Below, piece after piece: positions 1 to 5,503 of a DNA stretch of 7,592 nt. Positions within the stretch are counted from its first letter, which is position 1; each line of letters opens with the position of its first letter. Source of the DNA: Desulfobacula sp. Its GTDB lineage: Bacteria; Desulfobacterota; Desulfobacteria; Desulfobacterales; Desulfobacteraceae. The DNA is taken from contig JAOZRI010000101.1 in NCBI GenBank assembly GCA_029940235.1, positions 1 to 7,592 on the forward strand, given 5' to 3'. The position numbers and the translations under genes were made by a program. Below the pieces are notes generated by a model, which was not told the DNA's origin, made no database searches, and saw nothing but the letters and a program-made list of their open reading frames with translations.

Positions 1-50
1 CTACCTCGACACGGTAGAAGTCAGCAGTTCAAGTCTGCTCGTGCCTACCA
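1..50 (+). tRNA. tRNA-Val(GAC), 3' portion, cut by window start
   Basis: The window opens in the anticodon arm. Bases 1-5 (CTACC) pair with 13-17 (GGTAG) around a seven-base loop at 6-12, which places the anticodon GAC at 8-10 (valine). A five-base variable region (18-22) follows. The T-arm has stem 23-27/35-39 and loop TTCAAGT at 28-34. The 3' acceptor strand is CGTGCCT (40-46), then discriminator A47 and an encoded CCA (48-50). The missing 5' acceptor strand should read AGGCACG. The base at position 33 of the tRNA is C (window base 7) rather than the near-universal U. The isotype rests on the anticodon only, because the D-arm and 5' half lie outside the window. Confidence 0.88.
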
Positions 51-58
51 CTAATAGC

Positions 59-100
59 AAGGGTTTTGGCGATGCAGTCAAAATCTTTTTTTTATTTTTT
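59..100 (+). terminator. Rho-independent terminator of the tRNA
   Basis: A 9-bp stem (62-70 with 77-85, including two G-U pairs) closes a six-base loop, and A-T/G-U pairs at 59-61 with 86-88 can extend it. It is followed at once by a long T-run (86-93) and a second T-rich stretch to 100. It lies 9 bases after the tRNA CCA end. Outer arms AATAGC (53-58) and GCTATT (104-109) could fold around it. Read on the minus strand the hairpin has no U-tract, so it is not an evident terminator for the converging operon. Confidence 0.85.
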
Positions 101-138
101 GCTGCTATTTTAAGAATGTGCTGGGTAATGGACTCTAT

Positions 139-462
139 TCACGGCAGTAGATCTTCACGAACAGGAGAGAACACCTCCACAACCACTGAGTCTTCCAGTA
201 TTTGAGCTGAATGGGGTATGTCACCGGCAATACACCAGGTGTCTCCTGGCTCTACTGGATGGGGTTTTTTATCTATCATTAATATAAGTTTACCAGAGAT
301 CATATATCCGGTCTGTTCGTGTGGATGGGTATGTTCAGGTAGATCAGCTCCTTTAGTCATAATAAATTGTGCCATTAGAGTTTTTTCTCCATGGGCAACG
401 GTTTTGATCTTGATGCCCTCCATGGCTGTTTTATATCCACTCTTATTCATTTTATTGAACAC
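139..462 (-). CDS. small single-domain cupin protein
   Basis: A 107-residue one-domain cupin. Cupin motif 1 spans residues 38-57, with His44, His46 and a Gln at 50 where Glu is usual. Motif 2 spans about 73-84 (PGD..., ending in His84). These four residues would hold a divalent metal in the beta-barrel. There is no signal peptide or membrane segment, so it should be cytoplasmic. The start is GTG, chosen because GGGAG sits 8 bases upstream; an ATG four codons later is the alternative. It begins 5 bases after the stop of the upstream membrane-anchored gene, so it is almost certainly co-transcribed and perhaps translationally coupled. It is the last gene of the minus-strand cluster. Cupins of this size range from sugar isomerases and dioxygenases to metal-dependent regulators, so the substrate cannot be named. 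The family call is firm and the function unknown. Confidence 0.9.
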   Translation of the reverse strand: MFNKMNKSGYKTAMEGIKIKTVAHGEKTLMAQFIMTKGADLPEHTHPHEQTGYMISGKLILMIDKKPHPVEPGDTWCIAGDIPHSAQILEDSVVVEVFSPVREDLLP

Positions 463-467
463 TATTT

Positions 468-1010
468 TTACTCCCGCAATCCCACTGGTTTCCCCAGAAT
501 TTCTGACCAGATGATTGCATTTTGAAGTGGGTTGGATTTAAAAATTAAATTTGCTGAGCCTGAATGTTGTATTAATGGCTCTTTTGTAATATGGGGCCCT
601 TTGATATTCTTCCTTGTTATATTATCTTCAGGTTCTTCCATTGCAGCATGGTATGCAGGAATTTGAGCCTCTGAAAGTGGTGTATCAGGTATGTCAGAAT
701 CAGGTTCCCTGAAATAATCATCTTCCTGGTCAAATGTTTCAAAATTTGCAGGGGATGTTTGATCATCCGCAATTGCATCCCATGGTGAGTCATGATTTTG
801 GCCTGTCTGTTTTGGCTGTTTTGCCTGTTGTTCAAGCTCCCGGACAAATTTCTGAATTTTTTTACTAATTTTATCAAATAAAGATGGCTTTTTATTACTT
901 TTTACTGATTGTGTATTTTTTGTTTTTATTGCCTTAACCCGTTTTAAAATGCCGGGCAGGATAAAAAAAGCAATAAGAAAAAGAAATGATATGATTGTAT
1001 CAAAATCCAT
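468..1010 (-). CDS. single-pass membrane-anchored protein of unknown function, flotillin operon
   Basis: A 180-residue protein I do not recognise by name. Residues 5-22 form one hydrophobic membrane segment, and the following Lys/Arg-rich stretch (23-58) predicts an N-out, C-in topology. Residues about 60-150 are hydrophilic, low in hydrophobics and rich in Gln, Asp, Glu, Pro and Ser, and look disordered. The C-terminal 20 residues (161-180, containing AIIWSEILGKPVGLR) are hydrophobic/amphipathic and resemble a short conserved tail I associate with hypothetical proteins of related bacteria; that resemblance is from memory and unverified. The ATG start has AAGGA 6 bases upstream. It follows floA after an 88-base gap filled with hairpins and precedes the cupin gene by 5 bases. 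Shape and position suggest a membrane tether that presents a C-terminal docking peptide in the cytoplasm, possibly an accessory of the flotillin/NfeD complex; this is inference. Confidence 0.85.
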   Translation of the reverse strand: MDFDTIISFLFLIAFFILPGILKRVKAIKTKNTQSVKSNKKPSLFDKISKKIQKFVRELEQQAKQPKQTGQNHDSPWDAIADDQTSPANFETFDQEDDYFREPDSDIPDTPLSEAQIPAYHAAMEEPEDNITRKNIKGPHITKEPLIQHSGSANLIFKSNPLQNAIIWSEILGKPVGLRE

Positions 1011-1027
1011 AGTTAATCCTTGATGAT

Positions 1028-1070
1028 TTGCCGGTCTCTAACCTTTTTTAAAGGGTAAAGAGACCGGCAA
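1028..1070 (-). repeat. strong intergenic hairpin between floA and the anchored-protein gene
   Basis: A perfect 12-bp inverted repeat (1028-1039 with 1059-1070, core GCCGGTCTCT) encloses a second short stem (ACCTTT/AAAGGGT region, 1041-1056). In the direction of transcription it is followed by ATCATCAAGG, the ribosome-binding region of the next gene, and not by a U-tract. It is therefore not a classical terminator. It may stabilise the floA 3' end, mark a processing site, or lower expression of the downstream pair. Confidence 0.8.
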
Positions 1071-1080
1071 TCTCTTATTC

Positions 1081-1100
1081 AGGGCTGTAAATCAGGCCCT
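1081..1100 (-). repeat. hairpin overlapping the floA stop codon
   Basis: AGGGC-TG (1081-1087) pairs with CAGGCCCT (1093-1100) around loop TAAAT, with one bulged base. It overlaps the TAG stop of floA (1099-1101) and sits 10 bases from the larger hairpin at 1028-1070, giving two stem-loops in tandem. No U-tract follows in the minus direction. Confidence 0.6.
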
Positions 1101-2079
1101 ATTGAGGTTTTTCAGGGTCAGATTCCGGAGTGGCAATCTGATCTCTCATCTTTGTATCAGCTGAAATATTCTGCATTTTATAATAATCCATCACACCAAG
1201 GTTTCCGCTTCTGAAAGCATCAGCCATTGCAAGGGGTACCTGGGCTTCTGCCTCAACAACCTTGGCACGCATCTCCTGGACACGGGCCTTCATCTCCTGC
1301 TCCTGGGCAAAAGCCATGGCACGTTTCTCTTCAGCCTTGGCCTGGGCAATTTTCTTGTCTGCCTCTGCCCTGTCAGTCTCAAGTTCTGCTCCTATATTTT
1401 TACCAACATCCACATCTGCAATATCAATGGATAAAATTTCATAGGCAGTTCCAGAATCAAGGCCTTTTTTTAATACTGTTTTTGAAATAGTATCAGGATT
1501 TTCAAGCACTTCTTTGTGGGTAACCGCCGAGCCAATGGTGGTTACAATCCCTTCTCCAACTCTTGCAAGAATTGTCTCTTCTCCTGCACCACCAACCAGA
1601 CGGTCAATATTAGCTCGAACAGTAACCCTTGATAATGCTTTTAACTGGATACCATCTTTTGCCATGGCTGCAACAAGAGGAGTCTCAATCACTTTTGGAT
1701 TGACTGACATCTGTACAGCCTCAAGAACATCTCTACCAGCAAGATCAATAGCAACAGCGCGATTAAAGATAAGTTCGATATTGGCTTTGTCTGCTGCAAT
1801 AAGTGCCTGGACAACACGGGCCACATTACCACCTGCAAGATAGTGGGATTCAAGATCATCCGTGGGAATTTCAATACCAGCTTTAACTGCCATGATTTTT
1901 GATTCAACAATAAGTTTTGGTGGAACTTTTCTGAATCGCATGAAAATAATATTCATTAAGCCAACTTTGGCTCCGGAAACCAATGCCTGAACCCACAGGG
2001 CTATATAGGCAAAAATAAAATAAAACAACACCAGGCCGATAATGCCTGCAATAATTATCAGAATAAACATAATATCCAT
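1099..2079 (-). CDS. floA: flotillin-like protein FloA (UPF0365 / SPFH superfamily)
   Basis: A 326-residue bacterial flotillin, close to the roughly 330 residues of Bacillus FloA (YqfA). FloA proteins oligomerise under the membrane and scaffold functional microdomains. Residues 4-30 form a hydrophobic membrane insertion with no cleavable signal. Next comes the SPFH core (about 35-220), including the family stretch [19 protein letters not shown] (151-169) and [11 protein letters not shown] (176-185). Residues 232-290 are Ala/Glu/Lys/Gln-rich and predicted to be coiled coil, the usual flotillin oligomerisation region. The tail (313-326) is hydrophilic and Pro/Glu-rich. The ATG start has an excellent AAGGAG (2088-2093) 8 bases upstream. 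The gene lies downstream of two nfeD genes, the expected partnership (Bacillus yqeZ-yqfA). A putative terminator and a hairpin lie in the 107-base space before it, so it may be expressed partly by read-through or from its own weak promoter; I found no convincing promoter there. Confidence 0.96.
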   Translation of the reverse strand: MDIMFILIIIAGIIGLVLFYFIFAYIALWVQALVSGAKVGLMNIIFMRFRKVPPKLIVESKIMAVKAGIEIPTDDLESHYLAGGNVARVVQALIAADKANIELIFNRAVAIDLAGRDVLEAVQMSVNPKVIETPLVAAMAKDGIQLKALSRVTVRANIDRLVGGAGEETILARVGEGIVTTIGSAVTHKEVLENPDTISKTVLKKGLDSGTAYEILSIDIADVDVGKNIGAELETDRAEADKKIAQAKAEEKRAMAFAQEQEMKARVQEMRAKVVEAEAQVPLAMADAFRSGNLGVMDYYKMQNISADTKMRDQIATPESDPEKPQ

Positions 2080-2119
2080 TAAAATATCTCCTTTTATCTA
2101 TTTTTTTAACTGTCATAGC

Positions 2120-2142
2120 AACCCTGGTATTTTACCCGGGTT
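2120..2142 (-). repeat. 5' leader hairpin ahead of floA
   Basis: AACCCTGGT (2120-2128) pairs with ACCCGGGTT (2134-2142), eight pairs with one T/C mismatch, closing a five-base loop. It sits about 40 bases upstream of the floA start and 27 bases upstream of its ribosome-binding site, so it does not mask that site directly. No U-tract follows on either strand. It may protect the 5' end of a floA transcript after processing at the preceding terminator. Confidence 0.55.
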
Positions 2143-2150
2143 TGCCACAA

Positions 2151-2190
2151 CAAAAAATGAAAGTCACCTTAGTTTTGTAAAGACTTTCAT
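2151..2190 (-). terminator. putative intrinsic terminator after the short nfeD gene
   Basis: Read on the minus strand, a perfect 9-bp stem ATGAAAGTC / GACTTTCAT (2182-2190 with 2157-2165) has a 16-base loop containing a further 3-bp pairing. It is followed directly by TTTTTTG (2156-2151). The stem begins inside the TGA stop of the short nfeD gene (2187-2189). The stem is AT-rich, so termination is probably partial. It would set floA and the two genes after it at a lower or separately controlled level than the genes upstream. Confidence 0.6.
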
Positions 2191-2666
2191 ATAATCAATC
2201 TGTCAACGACAATACGGTTGCCTGCCACACCAGTGACAATCACTGGAGTATCAGCATCAATATATTCTCCATCTGTCACAACATCCACACGCTGTGAATT
2301 GATCTGAGCCATGCCTGCAGGCCTGAGATCCGTGACAGCTTCTCCTTTCATATTTATATAAGCTTCAAGTTTCTCTTTTTGGGAAACTACTCCATTTTGC
2401 CTGGATAACTCTTTTTTTAATGCAAGAGGAGATTGTGCCAGTATTTTTATTCCAAAAAAAATAATTAAAGGAACAAGGATGATATCCAGACCTGTAAATA
2501 CAACTCCTGCTGTTGTGGATATGCTTGTAAACACTATGTACAGAGAGTAGGACAAAACTGCAAGTGCAATCACAGTTAATATCCCCAGAGAAGGTATGAA
2601 AATTTCAGCAATAATGACCAGAATTCCAATAACTTGCAGTAAAACAGGAAAAATATAGGCTTTCAT
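2187..2666 (-). CDS. short NfeD family membrane protein (membrane segments plus OB domain, no protease)
   Basis: A 159-residue short-form NfeD. Hydrophobic segments at about 5-25, 28-47 and 57-78 are followed by a cytosolic C-terminal NfeD OB-fold of about 60 residues (about 98-159: KGEAVTDLRPAGMAQI..., with GEYIDADTPVIV and a terminal NRIVVDRL). That domain shows the usual GxA-x-L-RPxG-x-A pattern. It lacks the ClpP/SppA-like protease domain carried by its upstream neighbour. Short NfeDs are thought to assist flotillin/stomatin assemblies by protein contact. The ATG start has a modest GAG-type ribosome-binding site about 8 bases upstream. It lies between the long nfeD (79-base gap with a large hairpin) and floA (107-base gap). 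The same operon thus encodes both NfeD forms, suggesting a division of labour around one flotillin, although redundancy cannot be excluded. Confidence 0.92.
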   Translation of the reverse strand: MKAYIFPVLLQVIGILVIIAEIFIPSLGILTVIALAVLSYSLYIVFTSISTTAGVVFTGLDIILVPLIIFFGIKILAQSPLALKKELSRQNGVVSQKEKLEAYINMKGEAVTDLRPAGMAQINSQRVDVVTDGEYIDADTPVIVTGVAGNRIVVDRLII

Positions 2667-2682
2667 TTTAATATCTCATTTT

Positions 2683-2720
2683 ATATGAAAGAATAGCCAA
2701 CGGCCTTGATTCTTTCATAT
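2683..2720 (-). repeat. long perfect hairpin between the two nfeD genes
   Basis: A 12-bp perfect inverted repeat, ATATGAAAGAAT (2683-2694) and ATTCTTTCATAT (2709-2720), surrounds a 14-base loop that holds its own GCC/GGC mini-stem (2696-2698 with 2702-2704). In the direction of transcription the sequence after the stem is AAAATGAG, leading into the ribosome-binding site of the short nfeD gene, so no U-tract is present. The run of T (2721-2729) lies on the opposite side. It is therefore not a terminator for the operon. An mRNA-stability or processing role, or translational control of the next gene, is possible. Confidence 0.75.
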
Positions 2721-2745
2721 TTGTTTTTTATTACGGCAATGATGA

Positions 2746-4236
2746 TTACAAGCCATCCTTGACAGTCTCTTTCACAATAACACGATTCTGGTCTATTTTG
2801 TCAATGATAATAGATGTTCCCTGTGCAATAAATTCCCCCTGGGCAATGGCATCTATTTTTTTATCATTTATCATAATTTTACCTGATGGCCGAAGAAATG
2901 TATGGGCAATCCCGGTATCTCCAGGTTTTATTGACACACTCCCGATGGCATCCACATGGGAATCTTTTAAATTCGTTCCAAGGTAAGGCCCTTTAACCAC
3001 CTTGGAAATAGTTGGCAAAACAAATCTTATTAAAAACAGGGATATGAGAAATGCAAATAAAAAACATCCTGAAACAAGTGCAAGGTTTTTCATCAACAGA
3101 GCACCCTCCCATGGAAATTGCGGGTCAGGCAATACAAAACCCTGGAAGGAGAGGACAAGGCCTGTGGCAATTACAAGCAGTCCTGCAATACCTGCAATTC
3201 CAAATCCCGGTAGCACAAAAACCTCCACACCAAGCAGAAGAACACCAATAATCATGATTAACAGCTCAGTATGATCTGCAAGGCCAATAAGATACTGGTT
3301 AAAAAAAACAAGACCAAGCAGGATTATGCCTGCAATGCCGGGCAGGCCGAACCCCGGAGCTTTGATTTCTGTATATAGTGCACCAACTCCCATTAACATC
3401 ATCATGGGTAAAAAAGGCTGCAGAAATCTTACAAAACCTACTGACCATGACTCTTCTATTGTAACAATATCAACAGAATCATAACCTGCAAAAGACAATG
3501 CCTCTTTTAAATTGCTTACACTTTTTTGCGAAAATTTTAGATCAAAAGCTTCTGCATCATCCATGGTTAGCAATTCACCTTTGGCAACAATGGTTTTTTT
3601 TGAGGATATTTTTTCTTTTTCCTTTTTAGTAAGATCATCATAGGCTTTTATATCCATTAATTGAGTTTTGCCATCCATTATAATTTTATAGATTTCCATA
3701 TCAATGGTAACCATGGATTCTGCCAGCTTAACAGGGTAATTGTTTTTTTTTGCAAGGGCACGAAATTTTGCCCTGAGAACAGTCTGCACCTTTTCTCCTG
3801 CCATTTGCTGGCCTTCTTTGGTGTTAATAATGGGTGCGCAGTCTCCAATAATTGTATTATTTTTCATGAATAATAAATTTGAAGACAGTGCTATCAAGGC
3901 TCCTGCGGAAATAGCTCGTTTTTCCACATAGGCAATGGTTTTTCCTTTGGGTATATTGGAAATAGTATCAACAATATCTAAAGCTGCATCCACCCTGCCG
4001 CCAAAGGTATCCATTTTAAAAACAAAAACAGCATCAGCTTCATCTTTAATCTCTTCCAGGGATCTTTTAACATGGGCTGCCATACCGGCTTCCACTGTGC
4101 CTGAAACCGGAATCACATAAACTTTTTGTTTTTTCTCCAGCGAGAAGGCCGGGTTCCCAAATAAAAAACAGGATAAAAAGATCATAAATCCTGAAAAGAT
4201 AAAGATCAGTTTTTTGTCTAATTTCATAAATATCAC
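2746..4236 (-). CDS. long NfeD: membrane-bound ClpP/SppA-like serine protease with C-terminal OB domain
   Basis: A 496-residue full-length NfeD, the serine protease partner of stomatin/flotillin proteins. Residues 1-32 look like a signal peptide (lysines, hydrophobic core, NPAFS before LEKK). The extracytoplasmic protease domain covers about 38-255. Its GTVEAG and KMDTFGGRVDAA stretches are typical, the probable nucleophile is Ser110 in ISAGALIALSSN, and Lys157 (RAKFRALAKK) is the best candidate for the dyad lysine by comparison with archaeal 1510-N. Four to five membrane helices follow (about 272-290, 294-315, 324-342, 345-366, 384-408). An NfeD OB domain (about 420-492) then ends in NRVIVKE. 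The chosen start is GTG, 2 bases after the stop of the upstream dehydratase, because AAGG lies 5 bases before it; an ATG three codons on would be 14 bases away. The AAGG overlaps the end of the upstream gene, which implies translational coupling. Bacillus YqeZ is the comparable partner of FloA. Confidence 0.94.
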   Translation of the reverse strand: MIFMKLDKKLIFIFSGFMIFLSCFLFGNPAFSLEKKQKVYVIPVSGTVEAGMAAHVKRSLEEIKDEADAVFVFKMDTFGGRVDAALDIVDTISNIPKGKTIAYVEKRAISAGALIALSSNLLFMKNNTIIGDCAPIINTKEGQQMAGEKVQTVLRAKFRALAKKNNYPVKLAESMVTIDMEIYKIIMDGKTQLMDIKAYDDLTKKEKEKISSKKTIVAKGELLTMDDAEAFDLKFSQKSVSNLKEALSFAGYDSVDIVTIEESWSVGFVRFLQPFLPMMMLMGVGALYTEIKAPGFGLPGIAGIILLGLVFFNQYLIGLADHTELLIMIIGVLLLGVEVFVLPGFGIAGIAGLLVIATGLVLSFQGFVLPDPQFPWEGALLMKNLALVSGCFLFAFLISLFLIRFVLPTISKVVKGPYLGTNLKDSHVDAIGSVSIKPGDTGIAHTFLRPSGKIMINDKKIDAIAQGEFIAQGTSIIIDKIDQNRVIVKETVKDGL

Positions 4237-4238
4237 TT

Positions 4239-5264
4239 TTACCTTAAAATAAATCCATTATTTAGAGGATCCTCGGGATCAATTAAAAATTCATGCCTGC
4301 CCGTAATATATGCACTGCCAGTTACCTTAGGGATAATAGCATCATAATTTTCAATTTTTGTCAGCTCCTTAATGCCGCATTTAAAATTTGAATTAATGAT
4401 GCTGCTAATTACAATGTTTTCTCCAGGCTTGATTTCATTCCTTTTATTTAAAATTGCAAGCCTTGCACTTACTCCGGTTCCTGTGGGGCTTCTGTCAACT
4501 TCACCTTCAGCAAAGATGCAGCAATGCCTTGAATGGATATTTTCAAGATCAGGAAAATCCACAAAGATAACCCCGTATAAAAATCCAAGATCCTGTTCTA
4601 AGGGATGTTTAACTGTTTTTGAAGCCATAATGGTATTTTTAATCATTTTTCCCTTTTTTGCAAGTTCGCCAAAATAATTCGGTGTACATTCAAGCCCTAT
4701 ATCCCCTGCATTGACAAAGGCATAAAAAGCTCCGCCAAACCCGAGGTCATAACTTACCCTGCCTATTTCAGGGACATCAACAACTGCATCTAATTCTAAA
4801 ACAAAAGAGGGCACATTTTCAAATGTTACAGATTCAACCCGGCTGTCACTCAAATTTGGAACAGCAGTCACAAGACCTGCCGGTGTGTCAATCCTGATTT
4901 TTTGACCTGCAGTCTTGATTTTAACAAAGCCCGTTTCCACGACAACCGTTGTAACAGCAATTATTCCATGGCCGCACATTGTGGAAAAACCTTCGTTGTG
5001 CATGAAAAGTATGCCAAAATCTGCATTGTCTGTCACGGGTTCAGTAATAAAACAGCCATACATGTCAGCATGACCCCGGGGTTCAAACATGAGGGTTTTT
5101 CTTATGTGATCCAAATGCTTTTTTGCATATCTGCGTTTTTCAAGAATGGTATCACCAACAGGTTCTGGTACACCTGATATGATAATTCTAAAGGGTTCCC
5201 CGCCGGTATGGGAATCTATGGTTTTAATTATCTGATATCTATCTGAGGGCTTAAAGTTTTTCAT
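4239..5264 (-). CDS. proline racemase superfamily, Thr type: predicted trans-3-hydroxy-L-proline dehydratase
   Basis: A 341-residue enzyme of the proline racemase / hydroxyproline epimerase superfamily, near the usual 330-355. Residues are counted from the ATG at 5264. The family start DSHTGGEP is at 17-24. The first catalytic base, Cys97, is in MCGHG. The second signature reads DRSPTGTG (257-264), with Thr261 where racemases and epimerases carry a second Cys. A Cys/Thr pair is the mark of trans-3-hydroxy-L-proline dehydratases such as human L3HYPDH, which convert the substrate to pyrroline-2-carboxylate. No signal peptide is seen, so it is cytoplasmic. The frame stays open to a TTG at 5381, adding 39 residues unlike the family and without a clear ribosome-binding site. 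The ATG has AGG 10 bases upstream and fits family length, so I prefer it. It is the first gene of the operon, 2 bases from the long nfeD. No reductase for its product is present in the window. Confidence 0.88.
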   Translation of the reverse strand: MKNFKPSDRYQIIKTIDSHTGGEPFRIIISGVPEPVGDTILEKRRYAKKHLDHIRKTLMFEPRGHADMYGCFITEPVTDNADFGILFMHNEGFSTMCGHGIIAVTTVVVETGFVKIKTAGQKIRIDTPAGLVTAVPNLSDSRVESVTFENVPSFVLELDAVVDVPEIGRVSYDLGFGGAFYAFVNAGDIGLECTPNYFGELAKKGKMIKNTIMASKTVKHPLEQDLGFLYGVIFVDFPDLENIHSRHCCIFAEGEVDRSPTGTGVSARLAILNKRNEIKPGENIVISSIINSNFKCGIKELTKIENYDAIIPKVTGSAYITGRHEFLIDPEDPLNNGFILR

Positions 5265-5440
5265 TCCATGGGAACCTGTTAATATAGATCTCTCTTTTTC
5301 ATCAATAACCTGTGTGCTTCTATTAACATTAAAATTTACCAGATTTGATATATTTTTGATACTATTTTCTGTTCTTTTCAAGAATGCGTTTGTAAAATTT
5401 TATGGCTATTAACTCGTTCTTGTATTTTAGGTTAAAAAGG

Positions 5441-5469
5441 ATTATTTTTCATTCTTAAATAATTATCAA
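5441..5469 (-). promoter_or_regulatory. sigma70-like promoter of the minus-strand operon
   Basis: On the minus strand TTGATA (5469-5464) and AATAAT (5446-5441) are separated by exactly 17 bases, each matching consensus at five of six positions. Transcription should begin near 5434. That leaves a leader of about 170 bases before the preferred ATG at 5264, or about 53 bases before the alternative TTG at 5381. Confidence 0.6.
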
Positions 5470-5492
5470 CAGATTGTTACACAATAGATAAT
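5463..5492 (+). promoter_or_regulatory. weak candidate promoter for the methyltransferase gene
   Basis: TTATCA (5463-5468) and GATAAT (5487-5492) are spaced 18 bases apart on the + strand. The -35 element shares its bases with the -35 of the divergent operon promoter, so the two polymerases would compete. A short inverted repeat CACAA/TTGTG (5480-5498) overlaps the -10 and could be an operator. The match is modest, and the predicted start near 5499 would fit the internal ATG at 5540 better than the one at 5504. Confidence 0.3.
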
Positions 5493-5503
5493 TTTGTGAG
5501 CAT

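Noticed and set aside
59..110. Bidirectional terminator also serving the minus-strand operon
   Set aside because: Read on the minus strand, the hairpin is followed by CCTTGCTATTAG without a U-tract, so the case is not supportable.
1..138. tRNA 3' end as an integration (att) site
   Set aside because: No integrase, no repeated copy of the tRNA 3' end and no island-like composition are visible in the window.
218..514. 98-residue + strand open frame opposite the cupin gene
   Set aside because: It is antisense to a clear cupin and the start of the anchored-protein gene, has no family features and no ribosome-binding site.
617..877. 86-residue minus-strand open frame
   Set aside because: It lies in another frame inside the anchored-protein gene. 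Its basic, low-complexity product reflects the acidic/Gln-rich codons of the real gene.
1227..1843. Several + strand open frames opposite floA
   Set aside because: The Trp/His/Pro- or Ser/Ala-rich products mirror the Ala/Glu coiled-coil codons and SPFH core of floA. None has a recognisable domain.
1904..2116. 70-residue minus-strand frame over the floA start
   Set aside because: It overlaps the well-supported floA start and ribosome-binding site in another frame and has no family resemblance.
4372..5177. Two + strand open frames opposite the dehydratase
   Set aside because: They are complementary to conserved active-site sequence of a recognised enzyme, so they are shadows.
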